From JAMDEO01 sp963775295 (GTDB lineage: Bacteria > Actinomycetota > Thermoleophilia > RBG-16-64-13), in assembly GCA_963775295.1 (NCBI GenBank), contig CAVZIK010000006.1:1364001-1428000 (forward strand): a stretch of DNA of 64,000 nt, written 5' to 3'. A model generated the notes under the pieces. That model saw only the letters and a program-made list of their open reading frames with translations, was not told where the DNA came from and searched no databases. Shown here in pieces: positions 1 to 8,903 of this stretch. A program made the translations under genes and the position numbers. Position 1 is the stretch's first letter. Each line of letters opens with the position of its first letter.

Positions 1-534
1 CCCCTCTGGGTAGGCTATGACAAAACCACCGGACGAGAGTGCGTCCTTGCTCACCAGTCGCCCGTCCGTGGTGACCAGGCGAGACCCCTTGCGCCACTCC
101 GTGTGAAACAGGGCGTTGCCCGGAAGCGGCCCGAGGGACTGCACGGGAAACAGGGTCCCCACAGCCAAGACCCCTGCACCCGCTCCCAGAAGCAGCCCCA
201 GAAAGCGCCTGCGAGTGATCACGTCCTTGTTGCTCTCTAGCTCTTCGACCAGGGCGGTTTGGTCTGTCTCCTCGACATGCGGGTAAGGAAAGTCCTCCCG
301 TACGACGTCCTCGCGTTGAAGGTAGAGACCCCAATAGGTAAGGCCGGTTCCAAGACCGAACAGGCCTAGAGCAAGGAAGCCTCCCAGCCACCAATTCGAA
401 ACCTGCCACACGTAGGACCATCCAAAGCCGACGCCGCCAGCCATAGCCAGCAGAAAAGCAATGCCTGCCGGCCAGCTCGGCCAATCGCGCCGCCGACGCA
501 AGGTAGAGTCGTTCGCCCTAGCCGTCTCAGGCAT
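1..534 (-). CDS. qcrA: Rieske iron-sulfur subunit of cytochrome bc1 complex, N-terminal part (cut by window edge)
   Basis: 178 codons are visible before the window ends; the [2Fe-2S] domain lies outside. Two hydrophobic segments near residues 22-42 and 48-70 are followed by a third one that starts with a twin-Arg stretch (ITRRRFLGLLLG, about residue 105). This three-helix N-terminus with a Tat-like last helix is the actinobacterial QcrA layout, not the single-helix mitochondrial one. Downstream of the third helix the start of the soluble domain is seen (FHTEWRKGSRL). ATG at 534 is preferred over ATG at 540 because GGGGG lies 8 bases upstream of it. The start overlaps the end of the diheme cytochrome c gene, so both are co-translated. 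The family transfers electrons from quinol to cytochrome c. Order qcrC-qcrA is typical; qcrB should follow outside the window. Confidence 0.85.
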   Translation of the reverse strand, partial: MPETARANDSTLRRRRDWPSWPAGIAFLLAMAGGVGFGWSYVWQVSNWWLGGFLALGLFGLGTGLTYWGLYLQREDVVREDFPYPHVEETDQTALVEELESNKDVITRRRFLGLLLGAGAGVLAVGTLFPVQSLGPLPGNALFHTEWRKGSRLVTTDGRLVSKDALSSGGFVIAYPEG

Positions 535-1306
535 CACCATCACCCCCATGGCCTTGCGCCCACCGAGCGAATACCACCAGTCCTCCTAATCCGAGAAAGA
601 GCGCGAAAAAGCCCTCTGGAACCGGTCCCAGGTAGCCCAGGCCCCAGCCTCCCGGCGACGGGGGTTGGGCGATGACGTCCTGAAGATAAAGGGCGACTGC
701 TGTCTGCTGTCGGTAGGTCAAGGTGTCGCTGAAGACGGGCATCTCGCCAGGTCCCTCTTGCACATCAATGAGGGCGTCGGCCCCGCTATCGTTTCCAAGA
801 GTGGGCGCATTCGCACTACTGGTGAGAGCGCCGCCCCGTCCGGTCGACCCGTGGCACGGGGTGCAGTACATCCGCCAAACATCGCTTCCCTCTCCGTCCG
901 TTGCACCGTGGGTGCTGGGGTCGGCCACATTCTGTGCCACGTAGTCGGAGACCGCCTGGATCTGCTGTTCATCCAGGAGGTCGGAAAACACCGGCATCCC
1001 TCCTCCGCCTTCGGTCACCTTGGGCTCGATCAGAGCGGAGTCCCCCGCGGCTTTGAGACTAGGCGCGATATCACTACCCTCGCCGTTGCTGCCGTGGCAG
1101 GGGGCGCAGTCCTCGCGGTATGTGTCTGCGGCGCTAGTGACCGCGGCGATCCGTTGACCGGCCGAAGGGAGGGAGACTTGAGGAGAATCGCTGCGAGCTG
1201 GGGCTGGACCTAGGAATGTGGCAACGCCGATGTACAGAATGACCGCAAGGGAAATGATCGCAAATGCGACCAGCCCCTTACGCCCCGATGGTGCAGATGC
1301 CCTCAT
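527..1306 (-). CDS. qcrC: Diheme cytochrome c subunit of bc1 complex
   Basis: 259 residues. An N-terminal membrane helix (about 11-32) is followed by two class I cytochrome c domains with heme motifs CAPCH (67-71) and CTPCH (148-152), each followed by a MPVF segment that supplies the likely Met axial ligand. A C-terminal helix (about 225-250) anchors the protein again. This is the QcrC layout of Actinomycetota, in which a membrane-bound diheme cytochrome replaces soluble cytochrome c. The ATG at 1306 has GGCGGGG upstream; an in-frame TTG at 1327 would add 7 residues but has no ribosome site. The 3' end overlaps the Rieske gene, showing one operon on the minus strand. Confidence 0.88.
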   Translation of the reverse strand: MRASAPSGRKGLVAFAIISLAVILYIGVATFLGPAPARSDSPQVSLPSAGQRIAAVTSAADTYREDCAPCHGSNGEGSDIAPSLKAAGDSALIEPKVTEGGGGMPVFSDLLDEQQIQAVSDYVAQNVADPSTHGATDGEGSDVWRMYCTPCHGSTGRGGALTSSANAPTLGNDSGADALIDVQEGPGEMPVFSDTLTYRQQTAVALYLQDVIAQPPSPGGWGLGYLGPVPEGFFALFLGLGGLVVFARWAQGHGGDGDA

Positions 1307-1632
1307 CTCCACCCCGCCAAGCCGCAATTGTCGAAAGTGACCTGAGCGACAGTTAGAGCTTAATACATTTGAGACAGATTTTGAATTACTGTCGTTCTCG
1401 TGTTCGATCTTTTGGAGTCAACGGCACCGTCGACGTTATGCAGCTGCCCTTCACGGTTTGCAAACCGGAGGCTTCTCCGACGCATTCGAGATTCGCGACC
1501 ACTTTCGGCTGGCGATCCAGGGGGGCCTCTTCGCCTCCAATGCGGTCGCCGGGGCGAGTGAGCCTGTCGCTCGTCACTCGGACGGCCGGGCCAATTCTTC
1601 GCCCGGCAACGGTCCGTCTCGTTTCGTTCTCC

Positions 1633-1760
1633 GCTGGCGAGTTTGCCCCCGAATTGCCCCCGAACTCGGCTGAAAGACGCGAAAACCCGGTGACCTGGGC
1701 CAGGTTCCAAACCGGCAGTTCTTTGCTTTCCCTAAGCGGAGAGAGGGGATTCGAACCCGA
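1633..1760. repeat. att-like scar A: degraded integrase tail plus tRNA-Ser 3' end
   Basis: This stretch matches the sequence next to the intact tRNA-Ser gene at 5635-5768: a GCTGG-CGAG start, the block GCGAAAACCCGG, the block TTTGCTTTCC, and the tRNA 3' end CGGAGAG..GGGATTCGAACCC. The identity ends inside the T arm, so no full tRNA is present. On the plus strand the left part reads AGEFAPELPPNSAERRENP, comparable with AGDEFVTKTSPKRPRRGENP at the intact site, which looks like the C-terminal tail of a tyrosine integrase. Read as an old attachment scar. The rest of 1307-1914 shows no convincing gene. Confidence 0.6.
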
Positions 1761-1914
1761 ACTGGCCGCCCGGCCCAACGGTACGCGAGCAGCTGCGCAC
1801 GAGCTGCGCCCTGTCCCGCCGGAATAGCGCTTCGGCATGGACGTTGCCAATGTTCACGGTGGGAATCCACCGAGATCGCGATCTCAAGCTTCAGAGAGGG
1901 CTGCCCAGCCGCTA

Positions 1915-2169
1915 CTACTCTCCCGGCGGCTCCTGTGGGTCCTCGACATGAGGCTCCGCCATGAGTCGTCCGACCGTATCCCACAAAAGCGGGTCGTGCG
2001 CTCGATTCAGGGATAGGACCTGGCGCACGACCTCGAGTTCCGGCTTGCAGAACTGCTCAACGATGTGGGAAATTGGGCGTCCGGTGAGCTTGGCAAGTTC
2101 GCGAAGCGTCTCGACATCCCGCCGGGGAAGGGTGATTGAGAGCCGATCGACCTGGGTTTCGTGTCTCAC
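1915..2169 (-). CDS. Ribbon-helix-helix (CopG-like) small protein
   Basis: 84 residues. The N-terminal half (VDRLSITLPRRDVETLRELAK, read in pieces) has the beta-strand, helix, helix pattern of ribbon-helix-helix DNA-binding proteins, with the polar/apolar alternation DRLSITLP of the DNA-contacting strand. The C-terminal half is acidic and has no known domain. It stands alone between the att-like scars A and B, so it was probably brought in by an integrative element; such proteins often regulate a neighbouring gene or act as antitoxins, but no toxin gene is visible next to it. Confidence 0.65.
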   Translation of the reverse strand: MRHETQVDRLSITLPRRDVETLRELAKLTGRPISHIVEQFCKPELEVVRQVLSLNRAHDPLLWDTVGRLMAEPHVEDPQEPPGE

Positions 2170-2483
2170 CGCCGCTCTCCTTCGAGTAGTGTCCCGCTGG
2201 CCTTCGATCTTGGGCTCTGTGAGTCTAGCAAACCAAACCGCGGCGACGCGGTCGAATCGCCGTCTCAGTCACCTGTGAAGACTCCCCTCGGTGGTGCTCG
2301 TCCTGACAGCCCAATCGGTGGCATCAGCCATGTGACACATATTCGTCTTACCAAGAATGACAATAACACCTGCAATTGCGCAACCGGCAGGGAACGATTA
2401 TCATATATATGTATTATGATCTCTGCGCAAGAGTGCCTCGACCGACTGGGAGATTCAACGGCCGAAGGGAAAGGACGTGGGTC

Positions 2484-2657
2484 ATGGATATTCTCATCAG
2501 GGTGGCTATCATTCTCGGTGTGACAGTGTTCCTGGTATTCGTCGCCTACGGCATCCCCTTCCTCGTGCGAAACCAAAAACCACGCAGAGCGCGCCGTGCC
2601 GGTTCTGTCCAGACCTTAGCGAGCGATGGTCCGGCAAGAGACAAGCCAGGATCCTAG
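2484..2657 (+). CDS. Small single-pass membrane protein
   Basis: 57 residues starting MDILIRVAIILGV. One strongly hydrophobic helix (about 3-26) is followed by a basic cytoplasmic tail (RNQKPRRARR). The ATG at 2484 was chosen because the hydrophobic core starts right after it and AAGGGAAAGGA lies upstream; a longer in-frame start exists at 2376 but would add residues without coding character. No family recognised. It lies between scars A and B and is part of the same small islet as the RHH gene. Confidence 0.45.
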   Translation: MDILIRVAIILGVTVFLVFVAYGIPFLVRNQKPRRARRAGSVQTLASDGPARDKPGS

Positions 2658-2761
2658 TGACGGGAGAACGTCTCGTGTTCTAGACGCGCGCCGCGCGTCA
2701 CCAGTCAGGTCCTTTGGGAGTCGCCATCTCGTGCGATCTGGTTCCTCCAGTTTCGATCCCT

Positions 2762-2889
2762 GCTGACGAGACTTGCCTGCGAGCTCGGGCGAAAGAAGCG
2801 AAAACCCTGCTTTGGCGACCGGGTCAGAGAAACGATTCTTGGCTTCCCAAATCGGAGAGGGGGATTCGACCCGCCGGTACCGTTTGCGC
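2762..2889. repeat. att-like scar B: degraded integrase tail plus tRNA-Ser 3' end
   Basis: Second degraded copy of the sequence at 5635-5768. Shared blocks are GCTGACGAG, GAAGCGAAAACCC, ACCGGGTC, ATTCTTGGCTT, the tRNA end CGGAGAGGGGGATTCGA, and then CCGGTACCGTTTGC, which reaches into the variable arm of tRNA-Ser. Identity with the intact site is longer than in scar A. It ends 10 bases before the stop codon of the lipoprotein gene at 2899. Confidence 0.65.
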
Positions 2890-2898
2890 AGAAGCCTG

Positions 2899-3849
2899 CT
2901 AGGGCTGAATCCTGTTCACGTAGCCTCTACCCACGTCCCTCGCTTGAGCGTCGCTCGGGTCGTATTGAAGGCCGTAGCTCTCCGTGCCTCGGTCGGCGAC
3001 CCAAGTGAGCAGATAGTCGTGAAGGGTATTCCCAGGTGCGACGGTGCCTTCGATCAGGAACTCATGACCCTCGAAAGGGGCGGGGGCGAGGACGGCGTCC
3101 TGGACCCGAAAGTCGGTCGACGCCGTCATTCCCTCGATCTGTGTCTGGAAGGGACCGACGTAGAGACGGAAGTCGTCGGGCCTGTAGGCGAACGGGGTGT
3201 TACTCTGGTTCTCGATGATGATCTCGCCTTCGATGAGTCGCTTCCGTGGATCCGGCTCATTCGATGGGACCTCACGGAGGTCGCCAACGGCCACCCTGAC
3301 GCCTTCGCGCGGGTACACTTCGAGTCGAAGCTGCCCCAGCATCCTGTCTACCGCTGGAAAGAGCCGCGTGGTCGACGTGTTGGACTCTGTTGGCGCGGTC
3401 ACGCTGGTGGTCGTGTTGGTCACCGTGGAAGCTTCCGTAAGATCGAAGTCTCTGGACGCGTAGATCAGGTCCTTGATCGTCCCCCCGTCCGTCCCGTCGA
3501 AGAGCCCGACTCTCATCCGCCCTTCGGTAGAGTCCGTTGCCCCGTACTTCTCGGCCAGGGCGACTGCGTGGTCGAAGATGGCATCGTCGGTCGCCCGGGT
3601 CTCATCGTGGATCATCACGGCAATCCACACGATCAGGACTTCTGCGCCTTCCTGCCCATCTACGAACATGGTTGGATATCCGTAGCCCTCACCGGAGAGT
3701 TCCTCCATGAAGGAGGGCTGTGATGGGAAGATCGTGGTTGACGTGGTGACGTACATGTCGGCTTCCTCCCCGCAGGCAGACAGGAGCAAAGCCGAGAGAA
3801 CCAGCAGTGCGATGGCTGCAACCTGAGGCTTCCTTCGAGAAAAGATCAT
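2899..3849 (-). CDS. Lipoprotein of unknown function
   Basis: 316 residues. The N-terminus MIFSRRKPQ and a hydrophobic stretch end in the lipobox LLSAC, so it is exported and lipidated. A Thr/Ser-rich linker lies near residues 100-125 (TNTTTSVTAPT). The C-terminal half (about 135-310) has alternating short strands, with segments such as LIEGEIIIENQSNTPFAYR and EFLIEGTVAPG that look like an immunoglobulin-type beta sandwich of the DUF4352 kind, but this is only a resemblance. The start at 3849 places the signal peptide at the N-terminus; a longer open frame continues to 4212 and is not coding. It forms a pair with the next lipoprotein gene inside the islet bracketed by scars B and C. Confidence 0.7.
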   Translation of the reverse strand: MIFSRRKPQVAAIALLVLSALLLSACGEEADMYVTTSTTIFPSQPSFMEELSGEGYGYPTMFVDGQEGAEVLIVWIAVMIHDETRATDDAIFDHAVALAEKYGATDSTEGRMRVGLFDGTDGGTIKDLIYASRDFDLTEASTVTNTTTSVTAPTESNTSTTRLFPAVDRMLGQLRLEVYPREGVRVAVGDLREVPSNEPDPRKRLIEGEIIIENQSNTPFAYRPDDFRLYVGPFQTQIEGMTASTDFRVQDAVLAPAPFEGHEFLIEGTVAPGNTLHDYLLTWVADRGTESYGLQYDPSDAQARDVGRGYVNRIQP

Positions 3850-3976
3850 TGAGTTCGCCTCCGCCGGAGAGCAGCCGGGCAACTGCTTGTTGGACGCTCC
3901 AAATCTACTCGCGTTCCGCGACCAGTCCCACCAAGTGTCTTTGTGTCCGCTAGGGGCGCGCTTGTGCCACCAGCCC

Positions 3977-5413
3977 TCACGCGTACCCCCCTCGAAATCC
4001 AGGAAGCGCCCTGTATTCGGGTGTCGCGTAGATGAGGTCAGCGAGGCCCTTGAACCACCCACGCAGGGCCTTGGCCCGGGGATCAAGGGAGAGGGTGGAG
4101 TCGTTCCAGCGGATCTCTTTCTCGATCCCACCGGCCTTGATCCGCAGATAGTATGCCTGGTTGGGAGTGACGCCCGTGTCGGGCTTGGGGATGAAATCAC
4201 TGGGATAGGCAAGGATATCCATACCTACAAGCTGCGAGTAGGCAAGCTGAAGTTCCGCTTGGGTCAAGCGAAGATCGACAGTCGCGGTGGTGTTCTGAGG
4301 GAGGACCATATCTTTGTGGAACGTGCCCGCAAACGTATCGAGCACCATCTTGCCGTAGACGCCAAAGGCAGCCACCATGCCAAAGTCCTTGGGCATCGTC
4401 GTGGGCAGACTCGCCGTTTCATCTTCGCTGCCGGGCCTTGCGATCTCCTGCTCGGCCGCCCCCAGAAGCGCAGGAGCAGAGGCTGTGTGTGACCAGGTGG
4501 GGCCATCGAGACCCTGGCCCGCGGCTGCACTTGCCGGTTTCCCGTCGTAGAACTCGATCAGACCGGGCCGCGAATCTTGTTTCTGCCAGAGGATGTTGAG
4601 AGCGGATCCGTCCCGGAGGTGGATGATTACGGCCAGATCCACATGATTTCTGGAAAACCCGGCGTCGGGGACTATAGCCGCGCGGGCGTAGGCGTCGACG
4701 AGAGCTTGGACGTCGGCGCTATCGCCAACTGGACTGAGAACGCGTCTATCTCCAGGGTCGGCCTCGACCGGTGTGGAGTGGCTCAGTTCCACGTAGGCCA
4801 CGTCTCCCAGCGAGAGGGCGGGCAACGGCTTGGTTAGGCCCGACTGATCGGTGGACTGTGACAGTGGCTCCAGGCCGAAGTAGGCCCAGACTTCTGTGGG
4901 GGCGCCCATGTTGGTGAGTTCCACCGGCTGATTTGACGGATCCGAGACCGAGACCCAGCCCTTGAAGAACCAGGCCGCGTCCCTCTTCTCAAACACGGCT
5001 CCGACCCCGCGCGCATCCATCTGCTCGGAGAATCTGCTCGTGTACAGGTTGGCGACCGCCCAGTCTCCCAGGGTCTTACTTTCCCTGAGCTCCCAGTCTT
5101 TCACCGGAACTTGAGACTTGCTCGCCACTAGTTGAAGAACCTGCTCGGGAGTGATGCCTGATGACAGGGCAGGGACGGAGGCGGGAGTAGTCGATGTGGT
5201 CGTATAGCCCGTGTCCCACACCGTGGCCGTCGCGCTCACACCTGAATCTGTGGTGACAGTCGTCACGCCGGTATCCAACGTCGTGGTCCTTGCGTTCGAA
5301 TCTGTGCCGCAGGCGGTTAGCGCCAGGGAAGCAAGGACGAGCACGACAGTCAGTCCGAGGATTGTAAGCGCAAGGGGCAAGAAGCGATCTGCCCCACACA
5401 GTCTCCGCTTCAT
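3977..5413 (-). CDS. Large lipoprotein of unknown function
   Basis: 478 residues from ATG 5413, which has GGGGGGATGAG just upstream; an in-frame start at 5458 adds 15 residues. Signal peptide ends in the lipobox LALTAC. A Thr-rich linker follows (TTTLDTGVTTVTT). The rest is soluble and outside the membrane. The first part resembles a small folded unit (PVKDWELRESKTLGDWAVANLY), the last part has a segment HLRDGSALNILWQK and a C-terminal region ending LPGFRGGYA. No family recognised. It precedes the 2899-3849 lipoprotein in the same direction, 127 bases apart, and both may be one transcript. Confidence 0.7.
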   Translation of the reverse strand: MKRRLCGADRFLPLALTILGLTVVLVLASLALTACGTDSNARTTTLDTGVTTVTTDSGVSATATVWDTGYTTTSTTPASVPALSSGITPEQVLQLVASKSQVPVKDWELRESKTLGDWAVANLYTSRFSEQMDARGVGAVFEKRDAAWFFKGWVSVSDPSNQPVELTNMGAPTEVWAYFGLEPLSQSTDQSGLTKPLPALSLGDVAYVELSHSTPVEADPGDRRVLSPVGDSADVQALVDAYARAAIVPDAGFSRNHVDLAVIIHLRDGSALNILWQKQDSRPGLIEFYDGKPASAAAGQGLDGPTWSHTASAPALLGAAEQEIARPGSEDETASLPTTMPKDFGMVAAFGVYGKMVLDTFAGTFHKDMVLPQNTTATVDLRLTQAELQLAYSQLVGMDILAYPSDFIPKPDTGVTPNQAYYLRIKAGGIEKEIRWNDSTLSLDPRAKALRGWFKGLADLIYATPEYRALPGFRGGYA

Positions 5414-5634
5414 CTCATCCCCCCAGTTAGACGGCGGGTTCCGGATGGCCAAGCCCACTGTCTGACGCCGCGATCGTGCCGAAGGCTCCTGAGTCCTGAC
5501 TCATCATATGTCCGACGGGGGCAGAATCGTTACCCGATCCTTCACCTGCCACAGGGACATCGTGCTGGAAAGGGAGCCAGGCGGGTCCGTTGTCCGGTGC
5601 TATTTCGTCTGTCTCAGTCCATTGGCTGGTGACG

Positions 5635-5819
<185 letters not shown>

Positions 5820-6069
5820 GCGCGGCGTGCGTGAGGGACGTAGGAGCCCCACACGGCGCATTGGCGATTGTAGCCGATGTATCACCTTTGGGGCAGTGGC
5901 ACTATCGCACTTCGTGGCCGATGGGATCTCACCCAGGCGCTATCGTCCCCCAAGATCCAAACTGCCAAGTGTCGTCGTGATCGCACCGCGTGACCTCGTC
6001 AAGCCAGCAAGCCGCACCTCGGCTGTGTCGCCGTCTTCAGCCTCCCGCAGAGCGTCTACCGTGTTCTAC

Positions 6070-7017
6070 TTACTTTGGACCGGTTTCATCAGGGCTCTCG
6101 GTCGCAATGGTGGCGTCCGGCAGGATCCGCGGCTCTTCCGAAACTCTTTCCAACCAATGATCGATCATCCCCTCCGACCGCTTCCAGAGCCCTCGCGCCA
6201 AGTCGGAGTCGTCGGCCTGTGGTGCGGTCTTGCCGTGCGCTTCAAAGCGGCTGAAGTACAGCCCGTTGGCCTTCTCCGCCTCGGGCATGGTCGCCAGCCA
6301 CACGAGCGGCGCGGCCCCCGACTCGGGGCTGCGGAGGTAGGCACGTTTGCCGGGCATCCGGTAGAAGACCCCTGGGATGACGGACCCGGCGCCGAACGCC
6401 GTAGCCACGGAACCGGGGTGAACGGCAATTGCCACCGTGGAAGTTCCGGCGAGACGGCGGCTCAGCTCCCTGACGAACAGGATGTTCTCGAGTTTGGATG
6501 TGGCGTACGTCACGAAGGGCCGGTAACTCACCCACTCCCTATCGAGGTCTTCCAGATTGACGTGGCCGGAACGGTTGGCGTCGCTGCTCGTCACGATGAC
6601 TCGTGAGCCGGGTGTGCCGATCAATAGATTGTTCAGCAACCACTGCAGCAAGAAGGGAGCAAGGTGGTTCCCCTGGAAGGTAAGCTCGTGGCCGTCCACG
6701 GTTATCGTTCGTTTCCCCTGAAGGGCTCCAGCGTCGTGGATCAGGACATCGAGGCGATCCGTCGTTTGCCTCACCTTTTCGGCGAGGGCGCAGACGTCGT
6801 CGAGGCTTGCGAAATCGGCGACGATTGGCTTGGTTCCCACGGCCATGGCCACCTCTCGAGTACGCTCCGGTGAGCGACCGTGGACGAGGACCGTCGCGCC
6901 CGCTGCCGCCAGACGCATCGCCGCTGCGCGACCGATGCCGGAACTGGCACCGGTCACGAGGATCGTCTTGCCCGCCAGGTCAGGAACTACGAAGTGTCGT
7001 TGGGAAAGGGTTCTCAC
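6070..7017 (-). CDS. Short-chain dehydrogenase/reductase, retinol dehydrogenase-like
   Basis: 315 residues. The nucleotide-binding motif TGASSGIG (22-29), the HDAG replacement of NNAG (95-98), the active Ser (TSS, 144-146) and YATSK (Tyr172, Lys176) make it a catalytically complete classical SDR. The length and the C-terminal part resemble the retinol dehydrogenase/WW-domain oxidoreductase group, which reduces or oxidises lipophilic carbonyls with NADP(H). Arg at the end of strand 2 (VHGRSPER) favours NADPH. GTG at 7017 has GGGGA 7 bases upstream. It stands alone; the substrate cannot be told. Confidence 0.85.
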   Translation of the reverse strand: MRTLSQRHFVVPDLAGKTILVTGASSGIGRAAAMRLAAAGATVLVHGRSPERTREVAMAVGTKPIVADFASLDDVCALAEKVRQTTDRLDVLIHDAGALQGKRTITVDGHELTFQGNHLAPFLLQWLLNNLLIGTPGSRVIVTSSDANRSGHVNLEDLDREWVSYRPFVTYATSKLENILFVRELSRRLAGTSTVAIAVHPGSVATAFGAGSVIPGVFYRMPGKRAYLRSPESGAAPLVWLATMPEAEKANGLYFSRFEAHGKTAPQADDSDLARGLWKRSEGMIDHWLERVSEEPRILPDATIATESPDETGPK

Positions 7018-7064
7018 AGGTCGTCCCCGTTCTCGCCGGGTAGAGGCCTAGTTTGATTGGTTGC

Positions 7065-7814
7065 TCATTCGACCGTGATCGTCCCCTTGATATCGGCGTT
7101 CAGCTTGTCGATGTAGGGATACTGGCCAGGCGTCTGGAATGTGATCGCGACCTCCATGTTGGGCCTGATCACTCCGGTGTCGAAGCTTCCATCGACCGCC
7201 ACGAACTCGTGGTTCACGGTGGTGTCGTCCTCGATATTGATGAAGATAACAGACCCGCCGACTTTCACGACGGCATTGGTGACACTTAGGGTGCCCATCT
7301 TCACGCGAACCAGGGTGCCTGGGGTGGGTACGATGCCGACGTTCGGAGCCGTCGCCGTCGTGGTGACGATGATCGAGCCTTTGAGGTCCGGGTTGAGCGC
7401 GTCGTGGAATGCGAAGGTGCCTGGGGTATTGAAGACCACGACAAACTCGCCGCCCGGGTCGAGGGCCATGGAGTCGAAACTGCCATCATCGGCAACGAAC
7501 TGATGCTGAGTGGAGCTGTCATCCTCCGCGTTCTTGAAGTCCACCGCGCTTCCTACGGGGATCGTAAGCGTGGTCTGGTCAAGTTTGCCGTTTGCCGCGG
7601 AGATGGTGTACGGCATGGCTTCCAACGGTACTGGACCGGCGTTGCCGACGGCTACGGTCGTGGTCGCCCCGGAGCCTGAGCCCACAGTAGTTCCGGGGGC
7701 GCTTGAGCCACAACCCGAGACCACGAGCGCGAGTGCAATCACGGCAAGAAGCCCGGCTCCAATGATCAGTGACAAGCCTCCCGGGTTCTTCCTTGTGCGG
7801 ATCCGCTCTGGCAT
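7065..7814 (-). CDS. Lipoprotein with two cupredoxin-like domains lacking the usual copper ligands
   Basis: 249 residues with lipobox VVSGC and a Ser/Thr-rich linker, then two tandem cupredoxin-like domains (about 70-150 and 165-249). Each keeps the first ligand region (QHQFVADDGSFDS and NHEFVAVDGSFDT) and the closing strand, but where plastocyanin-like proteins carry Cys, His and Met (pattern C-x2-H-x2-M) the sequences read FHDALNPDLKG and YIDKLNADIKG. In both domains Cys is Asp, His is Asn and Met is Leu or Ile. Type 1 copper binding is therefore unlikely. A good ribosome site, GGGAGG, lies upstream of 7814. Function may be structural or binding of another ligand. Confidence 0.8.
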   Translation of the reverse strand: MPERIRTRKNPGGLSLIIGAGLLAVIALALVVSGCGSSAPGTTVGSGSGATTTVAVGNAGPVPLEAMPYTISAANGKLDQTTLTIPVGSAVDFKNAEDDSSTQHQFVADDGSFDSMALDPGGEFVVVFNTPGTFAFHDALNPDLKGSIIVTTTATAPNVGIVPTPGTLVRVKMGTLSVTNAVVKVGGSVIFINIEDDTTVNHEFVAVDGSFDTGVIRPNMEVAITFQTPGQYPYIDKLNADIKGTITVE

Positions 7815-7880
7815 GTTCGTCCTCCCGGCGTCGATAGCATCACCCGTGTCAAGTGTCCTTGTTCCCTCCTGAGCCCCGGT

Positions 7881-7931
7881 AAAAACCGTCCCGAAGAAAA
7901 GGGTCGCAACAGAGCAGGGCGTCGGGACGGT
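7881..7931 (-). terminator. Rho-independent terminator after the CDF gene
   Basis: Inverted repeat TCGGGACGGT (7922-7931) with ACCGTCCCGA (7885-7894). Read on the minus strand the stem is followed by a run of T. It lies just downstream of the stop codon of the cation efflux gene and ends the tadA-MBL-CDF transcript. Confidence 0.7.
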
Positions 7932-7940
7932 GCGCGGGCT

Positions 7941-8903
7941 TCAGTGGGAGTGGGAATGCCCTTTATGACGCTGGTTTTCGTTCAGGCCCTCGGGCACGAC
8001 GGCGCAGGTGCCACCGGCGCACGTGGCTCCCAGCGGCTCCAACTCCAAAGTCGCGTGGCCGATGTTGAAATCGCGGGTGAGCATGTCTTTGACCGTAACA
8101 AGTATCTCTCCCGCCTCGGAAAGAGTGGAATCGACCAACTCGAGGTGACCAGAGAGAGCAAGGTTGGTCGAGGAGATCGACCAGATATGCAAGTCGTGAA
8201 CGCCGGCTACCCCCGGCACTCTTAGGATGGCCCGTTCAACATCCGCGAACTCCAAGCCCTCCGGAGTCCCCTCCATCAGAACGTTGACCGTGGTCCTAAC
8301 GATTGAAAACGCCGCGCGACCAATCCACAGTGACACCACGATCGAGACGATGGGGTCCGCATAGCTCCAGCCCCACACGTAGACGACGGCGCCGCTGACG
8401 ATGACCGCGAGGCTGGTCATCGCGTCGCCCATCAGGTGTAAGAAGGCAGCCCGCAGGTTGAGGTCTTCCAAGTGGGAATGCAGGAGCAGCGCCGAAAGCC
8501 CGTTGACCAGCAGGCCCGCGCCGGCGAAGGCCATCACGATGAGCCCCTCCACCGGCGACGGATGCAGGATCCGTTGCACTGCCTCGACGACGATGTAGAC
8601 CGAGATAGCCACCAGCACCGTCGAATTGAAAAGGGCCACCAGGATCTCTGCCCGCTTGTAGGCGAAGGTGCGAGTGGGAGTGGCGGGACGCCTGCCCAAG
8701 CGGACCGCCCAGAGACTCAGTCCCAAGGCGACGACATCACTCAGGTTGTGCGCGGCATCGGAGAGCAGTCCCAGGCTGTTGGCGAGGATGCCGCCCACCA
8801 ACTGCATGATGGTAATGAGCACGTTCAGAACGAGGCTCAGTATCAGCCGCCTATCCGGTGTTTCGCCCTGCCCGGTAGCTCGCTCTGGCGGGGTACTCCT
8901 CAC
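7941..8903 (-). CDS. Cation diffusion facilitator (zinc/cobalt/cadmium exporter)
   Basis: 320 residues with six membrane helices and a cytoplasmic C-terminal domain. Helix 2 carries DAAHNLSD with the metal-site His52 and Asp56, helix 5 carries HLMGDAMTS with the second His/Asp pair, so the HD-HD site is complete, pointing to Zn-type specificity. The C-terminus has a Cys cluster (CAGGTC) and ends HSHSH, both likely metal contacts. It exchanges divalent metal for protons across the cytoplasmic membrane. The GTG start overlaps the stop of the metallo-beta-lactamase-fold gene (GTGA), so the two are translationally coupled. Confidence 0.9.
   Translation of the reverse strand: MRSTPPERATGQGETPDRRLILSLVLNVLITIMQLVGGILANSLGLLSDAAHNLSDVVALGLSLWAVRLGRRPATPTRTFAYKRAEILVALFNSTVLVAISVYIVVEAVQRILHPSPVEGLIVMAFAGAGLLVNGLSALLLHSHLEDLNLRAAFLHLMGDAMTSLAVIVSGAVVYVWGWSYADPIVSIVVSLWIGRAAFSIVRTTVNVLMEGTPEGLEFADVERAILRVPGVAGVHDLHIWSISSTNLALSGHLELVDSTLSEAGEILVTVKDMLTRDFNIGHATLELEPLGATCAGGTCAVVPEGLNENQRHKGHSHSH

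Noticed and set aside
1735..1850. Possible full tRNA at scar A
   Set aside because: Only the T arm and acceptor 3' strand match tRNA-Ser; no 5' partner strand or anticodon arm exists.
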